A DNA stretch of 41,293 bases from Chlorobiota bacterium (GTDB lineage: Bacteria; Bacteroidota; Bacteroidia; Bacteroidales; JAADGE01): the NCBI GenBank assembly GCA_013152535.1, contig JAADGE010000074.1, positions 1 through 41,293 on the forward strand, read 5' to 3'. The notes under the pieces are model-generated. The model did no database searches. It was not told the DNA's origin and saw only the letters and a program-made list of their open reading frames with translations. The translations under genes were made by a program, and so were the position numbers. Each line of letters opens with the position of its first letter. Positions within the stretch are counted from its first letter, which is position 1. Shown here one piece after another: positions 1 through 6,398 of the stretch.

Positions 1-263
1 AAAGTACCCATCCACAGCGATTTAACTTTTTCTTCACCGATTAAAGCGGCAATACGTTCCTTCATTTCTTTGGCGGCTTTGTTGGTAAAAGTCAATGCTA
101 AAATACGCCACGGTTTTACTCCGTTTTGAAGTAAATGAGCAATTCGATAGGTCAGCACGCGAGTTTTTCCCGAGCCGGCACCGGCAATTACCAATGATGG
201 ACCTTTAATATTAATAACGGCTTCTTTTTGAGCTTTATTAAGTTGATTCAGATAGTCTTGCAC
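1..263 (-). CDS. UvrD/PcrA-type 3'-5' DNA helicase, N-terminal part (cut by window edge)
   Basis: Reading the minus strand from 263 gives VQDYLNQLNKAQKEAV, then the Walker A segment IAGAGSGKTRVLTYRIAHLL and the motif Ia region LALTFTNKAAKEMKERI. This is the classic N-terminus of superfamily 1A helicases of the UvrD/PcrA/Rep group. These are ATP-driven single-strand DNA translocases acting in nucleotide excision repair, mismatch repair and removal of proteins from DNA. The start is GTG at 261-263; an in-frame stop lies two codons upstream (267-269) and no ATG is available, so GTG is the only sensible start. Only 87 codons are present and the rest lies left of the window. UvrD and PcrA cannot be told apart from this fragment. 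Confidence 0.9.
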   Translation of the reverse strand, partial: MQDYLNQLNKAQKEAVINIKGPSLVIAGAGSGKTRVLTYRIAHLLQNGVKPWRILALTFTNKAAKEMKERIAALIGEEKVKSLWMGT

Positions 264-320
264 ACACTATTTTTTTATTGAAAATTGATTTTAAATTGAA
301 AGATTCATTTAAAGAGAGGG

Positions 321-328
321 CAAAAATA
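321..328 (-). promoter_or_regulatory. -7 box of the UvrD/PcrA helicase promoter
   Basis: The minus strand reads TATTTTTG, which fits the Bacteroidota primary sigma -7 consensus TAnnTTTG. It would give a leader of about 50 nt before the GTG start at 263. No clear -33 TTTG was identified. Confidence 0.4.
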
Positions 329-403
329 AAAAGGATGTTATATTTTACGGTAAAATTCTGAAGTATTTATTAAATATTTTTCAAAATTTGCATCTTTTTA
401 ATT

Positions 404-1597
404 TTAATACAAAAATCCGAAAAGCCAAAGCGGTATTTTATTTTTAAAACCATATTCAATATCATCGGCTGCAATATAAGCATTTTTTTCTCCGGCAATT
501 TGCTTGTTTGTTTTGTCTTTTCCGCCTATTTCGAAAAGATATTTTTCATCAATAAGAAAATCGCCTTTTTTCGGGTAAGTAACAATGTGATTTTGAGATA
601 ATTGATTTAAAAAAAAAGTTTCTCGTAAGTTTCCTTTATCGGGATTAATGCCTGCAAAAGCAAATGCCGAATTTGTATTTTCAAGAAATATTTTCTCGGG
701 TTTCTGCAATAAACTTATACCCTTGGAATTTGCATATATTTTATTAATCAATTTTGTATCGGACAAATGATTTATATATTCCGTTACGGTATTGCGTGTT
801 ATGCCTGTACGCTCCGCTAATTTTGATATATTGGGTTTAAAAGGCACCGATTGAGCAATAATGTACAGGAGTTGCTTAATTTTAACAATTTTACTTGTCT
901 CAACATTTCTCAGCAAGGGTAATTCAATTTCAATAAGCATATTTGTAACAGACCTGATTTTATTGTAATATAAATCCTCATTTTCTATAAAGAAAGGATA
1001 ATATCCGGATGAAATATACTTTTTAAAGTATTTCAAAATTTTTATTTCAGAAAGTATTTTTTTACTTATTTGCTTGTGATTTTTTATTATTTCATCTAAA
1101 CCGTATGCTTCCGATTGAGTATTTAAAGTAAAATTAAGATATTCGCGAAACGATAATCCCTGCATGAAAAATACTGTTGCACGACGACTTAAATCTGCTT
1201 TCGAATTTAGTATTTCCAATAAAGATGAAGCCGTAAAAGTTATTTTTAGATTTTTATGCAAATCATAAATATTTTTTAACTCCGATGCCCAATTTTTATA
1301 TTTATGAACTTCGTCTAAAAATAGATGTTCGCCGCCGTTTGCAACAAATTCTTTTACAAAATCCGTCAATTTTTTATCGGCAAAATAAATATTGTCTAAA
1401 CTTACATACAATACATTATCGCTGTCATAATAATTTTCTTTTATGTATTGCAAAATCATTGTTGTTTTACCGACACCTCTAAATCCTTGTATTCCGAGCA
1501 AACGCTCTTGCCAAGGTATTTTATTCATTAAATAGCGTTTAAAGCTTAAATCGGTATTTTCCAATAAAATTCTTTGTTCATTATATAATTCTTCCAT
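404..1597 (-). CDS. AAA_14/DUF4143-family ATPase
   Basis: A 397-residue protein of the AAA_14/DUF4143 ATPase family, common and poorly characterised in Bacteroidota and archaea. Walker A is GFRGVGKTT (residues 38-46) and Walker B is HLFLDEVHKY (about 91-100). A sensor-like FTASSLLEI follows. The middle holds a winged-helix-like segment (AERTGITRNTVTEYINHL). The C-terminal part, around GDFLIDEKYLFEIGGKDK, resembles the restriction-endonuclease-like fold common in this family, with an acidic residue before and an E-x-G-G-K after. The native role is unknown; such ATPases are usually single, laterally mobile genes. The ATG at 1595-1597 lies 4 bp from a palindromic box that overlaps the promoter, and three such boxes precede the gene, so tight autoregulation is plausible. 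The neighbouring gene uvrD is on the same strand downstream with its own promoter. Confidence 0.8.
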   Translation of the reverse strand: MEELYNEQRILLENTDLSFKRYLMNKIPWQERLLGIQGFRGVGKTTMILQYIKENYYDSDNVLYVSLDNIYFADKKLTDFVKEFVANGGEHLFLDEVHKYKNWASELKNIYDLHKNLKITFTASSLLEILNSKADLSRRATVFFMQGLSFREYLNFTLNTQSEAYGLDEIIKNHKQISKKILSEIKILKYFKKYISSGYYPFFIENEDLYYNKIRSVTNMLIEIELPLLRNVETSKIVKIKQLLYIIAQSVPFKPNISKLAERTGITRNTVTEYINHLSDTKLINKIYANSKGISLLQKPEKIFLENTNSAFAFAGINPDKGNLRETFFLNQLSQNHIVTYPKKGDFLIDEKYLFEIGGKDKTNKQIAGEKNAYIAADDIEYGFKNKIPLWLFGFLY

Positions 1598-1601
1598 AAC
1601 A

Positions 1602-1623
1602 TTTGCTTCTTAGAAAAAGCAAA
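1602..1623. promoter_or_regulatory. Operator-like palindrome, box 1 of 3
   Basis: TTTGCTTCTTAGAAAAAGCAAA is palindromic except for one base pair and the centre, with 7-bp outer arms TTTGCTT/AAGCAAA. It starts 4 bp upstream of the ATPase ATG and overlaps the -7 box and predicted transcription start. Boxes 2 and 3 begin exactly 33 and 66 bp further upstream. Confidence 0.65.
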
Positions 1624-1627
1624 TATA
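1620..1627 (-). promoter_or_regulatory. -7 box of the DUF4143 ATPase promoter
   Basis: The minus strand reads TATATTTG, a perfect TAnnTTTG. An upstream TTTTTG inside box 2 lies 18 nt away and could be the -33 element. Transcription would start near 1613, leaving a leader of about 15 nt. Boxes 1 and 2 thus cover the -7 and -33 elements, which suits a repressor. Confidence 0.6.
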
Positions 1628-1634
1628 CAATATT

Positions 1635-1656
1635 TTTGCTTTTTACAAAAAGCATT
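1635..1656. promoter_or_regulatory. Operator-like palindrome, box 2 of 3
   Basis: TTTGCTTTTTACAAAAAGCATT has perfect 8-bp arms TGCTTTTT/AAAAAGCA around a 2-bp centre. It is the most symmetric of the three boxes and contains the putative -33 element of the ATPase promoter. Confidence 0.65.
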
Positions 1657-1667
1657 TTTAATTTAAT

Positions 1668-1689
1668 TTTGCTTTATATAAAAAGCATT
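1668..1689. promoter_or_regulatory. Operator-like palindrome, box 3 of 3
   Basis: TTTGCTTTATATAAAAAGCATT matches box 2 at all but three positions and begins 33 bp from it. It lies upstream of the core promoter of the ATPase gene, as expected for a cooperative auxiliary operator. Confidence 0.6.
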
Positions 1690-1732
1690 TTTGTAATGCC
1701 TCTCAAAAATGATTAGTATTTAATACCTTTTC

Positions 1733-1765
1733 AAACCCTACGAGTTTTGAAAACCCGCAGGGTTT
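1733..1765. repeat. 33-nt REP-like palindrome (AAACCCT...AGGGTTT)
   Basis: The arms AAACCCTACGAGTTTT and AAAACCCGCAGGGTTT pair along their whole length around a single central G, with G:T pairs replacing two Watson-Crick pairs. It sits between the ATPase operator boxes and a doubtful small reading frame, in an otherwise AT-rich gap. I interpret it as a dispersed REP-like palindrome or a transcription terminator. Without a genome search the copy number is unknown. Confidence 0.6.
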
Positions 1766-1785
1766 ATTTTTATTGTTTCGACAAT

Positions 1786-2019
1786 TTAATTACAGGCAAC
1801 ACATTCTTTCAGCATTTTTTTGCAAAAAAATTTTTTACCGAAAAGATATTCAGATTTTCTCTTGTATTTTTGTTCTTTATCTCTGTATCTTGCCGATTTC
1901 TCAAACTTTTGTTTTTCCGCATAATACAATTTTTTATAGTTCATAATTTCCGACATTGTCATATAAAATCCGTTTTTTACGATGTTAAGTATCGGATTTC
2001 TGTTTTTTAAAATATGCAT
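1786..2019 (-). CDS. Doubtful small hypothetical protein
   Basis: An ATG-started frame of 77 codons, beginning MHILKNRNPILNIVKN and ending in a lysine/cysteine-rich tail (KKFFCKKMLKECVACN). The middle is rich in K, Y and E, as in short DNA-associated proteins, but I recognise no family. There is no convincing TAnnTTTG box upstream; the palindrome at 2036-2069 lies directly in front. The opposite strand also has an open frame here, so this may be AT-rich non-coding sequence. It is kept only because the 1598-2090 gap is otherwise empty apart from operator boxes and palindromes. Confidence 0.25.
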   Translation of the reverse strand: MHILKNRNPILNIVKNGFYMTMSEIMNYKKLYYAEKQKFEKSARYRDKEQKYKRKSEYLFGKKFFCKKMLKECVACN

Positions 2020-2035
2020 CAATTAATTAAAATTA

Positions 2036-2069
2036 ATTCAACCGATGACTTTAAAGTCATCAGTTGAAT
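2036..2069. repeat. 34-nt palindrome, possible terminator of the TM2 gene
   Basis: The arms ATTCAACCGATGACTTT and AAAGTCATCAGTTGAAT are a nearly perfect inverted repeat with no loop and one C:A/G:T-type mismatch pair. It lies about 20 nt downstream of the TM2 gene stop. It could end that transcript or be a dispersed REP-like element. There is no strong T-run after it. Confidence 0.6.
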
Positions 2070-2090
2070 AACAGAAAATAGAGAAATGTT

Positions 2091-2333
2091 TTATTTTTTA
2101 TTGTCTTTAATAATTTCGGAGGTTGCTTTTCGGATTGTTTTAAGTTCCTTTTTTGTGTTTTTTTGTTCAACCATACCGCCGAGTAAAAACAAATCGACAA
2201 TCCAGCCGATTCCCGCAAGTTGAAGCGTTAACAAATAAAGAATCGCACTTCCGTATTTGCCGAGATAAAATCTGTGTGCGGAGACTATTCCCAAAAAGAA
2301 CCATAATAAATAAGCTGTTGTTTTTGATTTCAT
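2091..2333 (-). CDS. TM2 domain-containing membrane protein
   Basis: An 80-residue protein with two membrane segments: residues about 7-20 (AYLLWFFLGIVSAHRFYLG) and about 27-52 (GSAILYLLTLQLAGIGWIVD). They are joined by the TM2-family turn HRFYLGKYG, and D47/L48 closes the second helix as usual. A basic/acidic cytoplasmic tail (KKELKTIRKATSEIIKDNKK) follows. TM2 proteins are small inner-membrane proteins of unknown biochemical role, often found with stress genes. Its promoter carries the 17-bp element shared with the AAA+ gene, the small membrane protein and the WYL regulator, so it probably belongs to the same regulon. The leader is predicted to be about 27 nt. Confidence 0.85.
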   Translation of the reverse strand: MKSKTTAYLLWFFLGIVSAHRFYLGKYGSAILYLLTLQLAGIGWIVDLFLLGGMVEQKNTKKELKTIRKATSEIIKDNKK

Positions 2334-2366
2334 AATGTCTGTTTTTAATGAATAATAAATTTTCGG

Positions 2367-2402
2367 CTAAATTACGGAAGAGATATGCCGGAATACGGCG
2401 TT
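2367..2402 (-). promoter_or_regulatory. TM2 promoter: 17-bp shared element plus -7 box
   Basis: The minus strand reads AACGCCGTATTCCGGCA (2402-2386), then 11 nt, then the -7 box TAATTTAG (2374-2367). Three other promoters in this block have the same arrangement with identical 11-nt spacing. The element occupies the position of a -33 box. Confidence 0.7.
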
Positions 2403-2424
2403 GATAAATCTATTTTAAATGATT

Positions 2425-2483
2425 AGTCAGACAACAAATTTTGAGAGCAATGCTTTCTTCAAATTTCTTAAATTAGTCTGACT
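2425..2483 (-). terminator. Long hairpin at the end of the AAA+ gene
   Basis: AGTCAGAC (2425-2432) pairs with GTCTGACT (2476-2483), which touches the AAA+ stop codon. Inside are further complementary segments: AAATTT on both sides and GAGAGC against GCTTTC. The structure is interrupted, so it may be a terminator, an RNA-stabilising fold or a decayed REP element. Confidence 0.35.
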
Positions 2484-4162
2484 TAATTATTTTTAGCAAA
2501 TCCGACAGTTTTTATATTGTTATAAGCTATTTTTTCCGTGTTACAATATTCAATTATTTCTTTAAAATCAGGAAGTTTCCCTTTTATGACTTCATACATA
2601 TTTATCTTTCTGACGATATTATCAATTTGTCCGCCCGAAAAATCATATTCGGAACTTAATATTTTATAATGGTCATTTTTTAGTCCGTGTATTTTTGATT
2701 GCCAAATTTTCAGTTTGACATCTGTGCTCGGCTTATTAAATTTTATTTTAAAAAGAAACCTTCGTTCAAAAGCCGAATCGAAATTTTCGGCAAGATTTGT
2801 AGTTGCAATAAAAATACCTTCAAATTTTTCCAATTCCTGCAAAATAATGTTTTGTATTGTATTCTCAGTTTGGTCGGTGTTTCCCGTAAAATTGCTTTTG
2901 CGTTTTGAAATAATTGCATCTGCTTCATTAAATAATAAAACAGGGACACGATCACTTTCTTTCATCAGTTCATAATATTCCGTGAAAACTTTCTTAATTT
3001 TTTTCTCGCTTTCGCCGAACCACATTGATTTTGTATTACTGATATCAACCTGCATAATTTTTCGTCCCGTTTTCTTTGCCGTTTGAAATACCGTTTCGGT
3101 TTTACCGGTTCCGGGTGCACCGAAAAACAATATTGTTACACCGGAAGATAAATTCTTATTTTTCATACGTTGTTTTATTTCTTTAAAATCTTTTTCTCCC
3201 AAAATCTGATTAAGCATCGATATTTGCTCTTTTTCACTTTTATTATAAAACAATTTCTTTTCGCTGATACTTTTCGGTTCAAGAATATAATCTTTTTTTA
3301 TTTTGCTTGTGTAAATTTCAATTTTATGTTCTCTTATAATTCTGATTGCTTTATCGGATAAACTTATTTCGGTATCTTCAAGAAAACGGCTTTTGTGAAT
3401 TTCAATAAGATTAAGTTTAATAAGAGGATGGATTTCATTTATAATTTTCTGAATTTCTTTAATCTTTTGAGGTTGGTAACTGTAAATAATTTCCATAATA
3501 TCATCTAAATCTTCTTTTTCTGTTCCGTTTAACTTTTTCCACAAAAGATGCAAAAAGATATACTTTTCATAAATAGTCAGTTCTTGGTTATTCAACCAAT
3601 TTATTAAAGGATATTTTAAGTTACTTTTAATTGCTACGTAAAGCTTTTTACCAAACCGATGATAATCCAGTTGGTTATCTTCTTTTTGTTTTCCGATTTC
3701 ATAAATATGATTAAATAATTTTATTACATCATCAAATTCGTTTTTATTTAAACTCGGCAAAGGGTTTGAATTTATAAGTGCTTCGGTAACAGTTTCATTA
3801 ACGTAATACTGATTATTTGAACGATCAAGTTTACCTTTGTATGTAGATTTTATTAAATTAAAATACCCTTTTTCTGTTAAATAATCAAAATCGCTGCTTA
3901 AATACAGCAATTTTACCGAACTGCATTTAAAATATTTTATTAAGTCGGAAAAATCGACTGTTTCACCCTCGTAATTTTTTGCAAAAACAACGGCATAAAT
4001 AAATGTCTGTGTTTTATTAATTTTAAGATAATCGGAAATAACACCAAGCTCGCTGTTAACGGTATTAAAAAAACTATTTTCTAATTTGCATTTTTTTGAC
4101 TTCTCGTAAACCGTATTAATGCTTTGTAAAATCTTGTTTTTAATTTCTACACTTACATTCAT
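2483..4162 (-). CDS. AAA+ ATPase with N-terminal helical region, WYL-associated
   Basis: A 559-residue cytosolic ATPase. The N-terminal 300 residues are helical and winged-helix-like with no family I recognise. The AAA core has Walker A GAPGTGKT (348-355), a pore loop MWFGESEKK (about 380-388) like that of spastin/katanin/Vps4-type AAA proteins, Walker B VLLFNEAD (408-415), sensor 1 ATTN (453-456) and arginine fingers ERR (466-468). The usual Walker B Asp is Asn (FNEAD instead of hhDEAD), while the catalytic Glu is kept, so magnesium coordination may differ. The family role is inferred to be protein remodelling; no protease domain is fused. The promoter carries the shared 17-bp element, with a leader of about 20 nt. 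The gene lies between the small membrane protein and TM2 genes, both with the same promoter type. Confidence 0.8.
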   Translation of the reverse strand: MNVSVEIKNKILQSINTVYEKSKKCKLENSFFNTVNSELGVISDYLKINKTQTFIYAVVFAKNYEGETVDFSDLIKYFKCSSVKLLYLSSDFDYLTEKGYFNLIKSTYKGKLDRSNNQYYVNETVTEALINSNPLPSLNKNEFDDVIKLFNHIYEIGKQKEDNQLDYHRFGKKLYVAIKSNLKYPLINWLNNQELTIYEKYIFLHLLWKKLNGTEKEDLDDIMEIIYSYQPQKIKEIQKIINEIHPLIKLNLIEIHKSRFLEDTEISLSDKAIRIIREHKIEIYTSKIKKDYILEPKSISEKKLFYNKSEKEQISMLNQILGEKDFKEIKQRMKNKNLSSGVTILFFGAPGTGKTETVFQTAKKTGRKIMQVDISNTKSMWFGESEKKIKKVFTEYYELMKESDRVPVLLFNEADAIISKRKSNFTGNTDQTENTIQNIILQELEKFEGIFIATTNLAENFDSAFERRFLFKIKFNKPSTDVKLKIWQSKIHGLKNDHYKILSSEYDFSGGQIDNIVRKINMYEVIKGKLPDFKEIIEYCNTEKIAYNNIKTVGFAKNN

Positions 4163-4188
4163 TTTTATTAATTTTTTAAATTATAAAA

Positions 4189-4224
4189 CAAAGGTAAGTA
4201 AGCGGTCTGCCGAAATATGTCGTT
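4189..4224 (-). promoter_or_regulatory. AAA+ gene promoter: 17-bp shared element plus -7 box
   Basis: The minus strand reads AACGACATATTTCGGCA (4224-4208), 11 nt, then TACCTTTG (4196-4189), a perfect TAnnTTTG. Transcription would begin near 4182, 20 nt before the ATG. Confidence 0.75.
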
Positions 4225-4250
4225 GCAATATTAATTTTCTGAAATTTTTA

Positions 4251-4302
4251 CATGCTGATACCCTGAAAGTTATAAATCAGCATGCCGTATTTTAGCACGG
4301 CA
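4251..4302. repeat. Two adjacent hairpins after the small membrane protein gene
   Basis: CATGCTGAT (4251-4259) pairs perfectly with ATCAGCATG (4276-4284). TGCCGT (4283-4288) pairs with ACGGCA (4297-4302). Together they fill the gap between the stop of the small membrane protein gene and the AAA+ promoter, so they may end the upstream transcript and insulate the AAA+ promoter. Confidence 0.45.
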
Positions 4303-4316
4303 CGCAAGTATAAAAA

Positions 4317-4607
4317 CTAATATTTATCAACTTCGTGAATAATGCCTTTTTCGGTGAGCTTTCTGAAAAAAGGATCTTTTTCAATAGCAAGTTTTTCAAA
4401 AAAACTTGCATTATTATATTGCTCTACAAGTTTATCAATATCGCTTTCCGATACAAATGTGTGACTGAATGTTAATGAATTTTTCGGGAAAACTTGTAAA
4501 TGTGAAGGCACATAATGAAAAGGCAAAGTTAAACCAACAACAATAACGATTACAATAATTAATTTCTTACTTCCACTTCTTTTTTCGGGATTTTCTTTTT
4601 TTGTCAT
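4317..4607 (-). CDS. Small single-pass membrane protein of the WYL block
   Basis: A 96-residue protein: a polar basic start (MTKKENPEKRSGSKK), one membrane segment (LIIVIVIVVGLTLPFHYV, residues about 16-33), then about 60 soluble residues that are probably outside the membrane, with phenylalanine- and lysine-rich helices (NNASFFEKLAIEKDPFFRKL). I do not recognise a family. The start at 4605-4607 fits the promoter: the -7 box lies at 4635-4642 and predicts a leader of about 20 nt, whereas a longer in-frame version would start upstream of the promoter and overlap the preceding gene. It shares the 17-bp promoter element with the AAA+, TM2 and WYL genes, suggesting a membrane partner of the same system. 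Confidence 0.65.
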   Translation of the reverse strand: MTKKENPEKRSGSKKLIIVIVIVVGLTLPFHYVPSHLQVFPKNSLTFSHTFVSESDIDKLVEQYNNASFFEKLAIEKDPFFRKLTEKGIIHEVDKY

Positions 4608-4634
4608 AATTGATTTTTTTAAGATTATTCCCGG

Positions 4635-4670
4635 TAAAAATAAATCCGGCAATTGCCGGATTGTGTCGTT
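4635..4670 (-). promoter_or_regulatory. Small membrane protein promoter: 17-bp shared element plus -7 box
   Basis: The minus strand reads AACGACACAATCCGGCA (4670-4654), 11 nt, then TATTTTTA (4642-4635), matching TAnnTTTR. The spacing is identical to the other three promoters. The 11-nt spacer is part of a perfect palindrome (4643-4662). Confidence 0.65.
4643..4662. repeat. Perfect 20-bp palindrome overlapping the shared element
   Basis: AATCCGGCAATTGCCGGATT is a perfect inverted repeat. Its right half (TGCCGG) is part of the 17-bp shared element, and its left half adds an inverted copy of the same CCGGCA half-site toward the -7 box. It may be a second binding site for the same regulator. Confidence 0.6.
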
Positions 4671-4689
4671 GTGATAAAAATTACCACTT

Positions 4690-5382
4690 TTAATTATAAT
4701 TTTCAGCCCAGTCTTTTGCAGCATTAATAATACCGTCACAATACTTTTCTTTTGTTAAACCTTTTTTCATATTAGCAGGATGCCAAGCATCAATTAAAAC
4801 TCTTTCTTCTGTCGGATAATACTCAAGATATTCTATTTTTTTAACTATTTTTAAATCTTTCAATTTAAAAAAATCTGACATATATTTATAAATTGTATTA
4901 CCTCCTATAATAATATCCGGCTTAAACACTTCAATTTGTTTTTCTATTATTTCTTTAAATTTATTAAATGCTTCTTGAATTTTACTATCATTACTCGTAT
5001 TTTCTCCCGGCAATTTATTTATATTGATAAAAGCTATTTCTTGTAACACATCAATAATGTCATGATTTTCACTGATATAATCAATGTCGTCCCACAATTT
5101 AAAACCATTTAAAATACCGTAAGAAGCATAAATAATATTTGAAAAAGTTGCTCTCATATCAGGATTTAAACCATTTTCATATTTTGCATCTTTCAATAAG
5201 TTTCTTATATCCCAATTTTCATATCCTCCTTTATCATGCGGTTCTTTTAAAATCCATAAAATTTTATATTCTGCTTTTAAGTATTTATCAATATCAACTA
5301 TTCCGTCAGAGATATAATCTTTTCCGTATTTTTTTTTGATTAATTTATCAATTTCTTCAATTTGTTTTTCTATGTTTTCCAT
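4690..5382 (-). CDS. Uracil-DNA-glycosylase-like superfamily protein (tentative)
   Basis: A 230-residue cytosolic protein. Its layout resembles the uracil-DNA glycosylase fold. An early strand ends in WILKEPHD (residues about 43-50), at the place of the UDG active-site loop. A central region AFININKLPG and a strand KPDIIIGGNT follow. A late loop DAWHPANMKKG resembles the C-terminal HPS-type loop of UDGs. Residue identity to well-studied UDG families is low, so glycosylase activity is inference and a nucleotide- or base-recognising relative is equally possible. It has its own ordinary promoter (5408-5415) and lacks the 17-bp element of its neighbours, so it may be an independent insert in the block. 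Confidence 0.45.
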   Translation of the reverse strand: MENIEKQIEEIDKLIKKKYGKDYISDGIVDIDKYLKAEYKILWILKEPHDKGGYENWDIRNLLKDAKYENGLNPDMRATFSNIIYASYGILNGFKLWDDIDYISENHDIIDVLQEIAFININKLPGENTSNDSKIQEAFNKFKEIIEKQIEVFKPDIIIGGNTIYKYMSDFFKLKDLKIVKKIEYLEYYPTEERVLIDAWHPANMKKGLTKEKYCDGIINAAKDWAENYN

Positions 5383-5407
5383 AATTATATTTTTTATAAA
5401 GTTTAAG

Positions 5408-5415
5408 CAAATATA
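5408..5415 (-). promoter_or_regulatory. -7 box of the UDG-like gene
   Basis: The minus strand reads TATATTTG, a perfect TAnnTTTG. It gives a leader of about 20 nt before the ATG at 5382. No 17-bp shared element lies upstream. Confidence 0.55.
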
Positions 5416-5474
5416 ATATTTATTAAATAGAATTTAAAATTTATTTTACCCTTAAATAAAATATTAGAAAAAAA

Positions 5475-6383
5475 TTATCCGTACAACTCCAAAGCACTTT
5501 TAAGCTCGTTTTTTATCTCGTTTTTTAAACTTTCGGGTTGTAAAACTTTTACTCTGTCGCCATAGGAAAGCAGTTTTTGAATAAAGTCAAAAGTGATGTG
5601 CAGTTTCAGTTTTATTATGAGTTCGTTTTCAGTATCTTCAATTATTTCCTGACTGTGATGCAAAGGCAAAGATTTTATGTATTTTCCCTGAAAAGCGTCA
5701 AAAGATAAAATCACTTCTTCAAAAGGCGTATTTATGTCGGAAATAATGCCGTAAAAATTTTTAAAATATTCGTTTAAGTTAAAGTCGTCATGTTTGAATT
5801 TTAACCTCAAAATTTCGAGATGTTCTATGCGGTCTAAACCGTAGGTTCGCAAAACTTCATCTCCGGTTTCGTCAGTTTTGTATGTGATAAGATACCAACG
5901 TCTTTGGAATTCTTTTAAAGCCAGCGGTTTCAGTTCTTTTATTTCCGGATTTTCTTTGTAATACTTTTGGTAATACATCTTTATTTTGCATCTGTTTTTT
6001 ACGGCTTCGTTCAGTTCGTAAAAAATTCCCGGCTTACCGAAATTGTCTTTTTCCAAACTGATAAACTCCGAAAAATCGTCATAAATTTGCAAAGCGTTTG
6101 TAAGCGTATATGCATCAAGCATTTTGCGTGCCGTATCGGGCAAGTTGTTTTCGTTTATAAAATATGCTTTTTCAAAACGGTCGTAATCAATTTCGATATT
6201 AAAAATATTTTCGATATCTCGTTTATCCCGTTGAAACGTTCGTAATGAGTATTGAAAGTTTTCAAAACCGAGCAAATCGAATTTATTTATCAGATAGTCT
6301 TCAATTTTATTATAATCGGCAAATCGACTTCTTTGCAATTTTTCGATTATAAATCGGTATCGCATAAAATATTCTGCTTTCAT
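5475..6383 (-). CDS. WYL-domain transcriptional regulator
   Basis: A 302-residue regulator. The N-terminus holds a winged helix-turn-helix (YRFIIEKLQRSRFADYNKIE ... SLRTFQRDKRDIE). The central WYL domain contains the signature RRWYLITYK and a preceding YYQKYYKENPEIKELKP strand pair. The C-terminal WCX-type extension ends in a helix pair (SLKNEIKNELKSALELYG). WYL domains sense ligands such as nucleic acids, and WYL proteins activate or repress stress, DNA-damage or defence genes. The start at 6381-6383 is chosen because the -7 box lies at 6399-6406; a longer in-frame start at 6401 would fall inside it. MRYRFIIEK at 6365 is the alternative. Its promoter carries the same 17-bp element as three downstream genes, so autoregulation and control of that block are inferred. 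Confidence 0.85.
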   Translation of the reverse strand: MKAEYFMRYRFIIEKLQRSRFADYNKIEDYLINKFDLLGFENFQYSLRTFQRDKRDIENIFNIEIDYDRFEKAYFINENNLPDTARKMLDAYTLTNALQIYDDFSEFISLEKDNFGKPGIFYELNEAVKNRCKIKMYYQKYYKENPEIKELKPLALKEFQRRWYLITYKTDETGDEVLRTYGLDRIEHLEILRLKFKHDDFNLNEYFKNFYGIISDINTPFEEVILSFDAFQGKYIKSLPLHHSQEIIEDTENELIIKLKLHITFDFIQKLLSYGDRVKVLQPESLKNEIKNELKSALELYG

Positions 6384-6398
6384 ATTTTCAGTTTTTTG

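Noticed and set aside
1747-2010. Open frame on the plus strand opposite the doubtful 1786-2019 gene
   Set aside because: It is phenylalanine-rich AT-driven sequence, starts inside a palindrome, and has no promoter.
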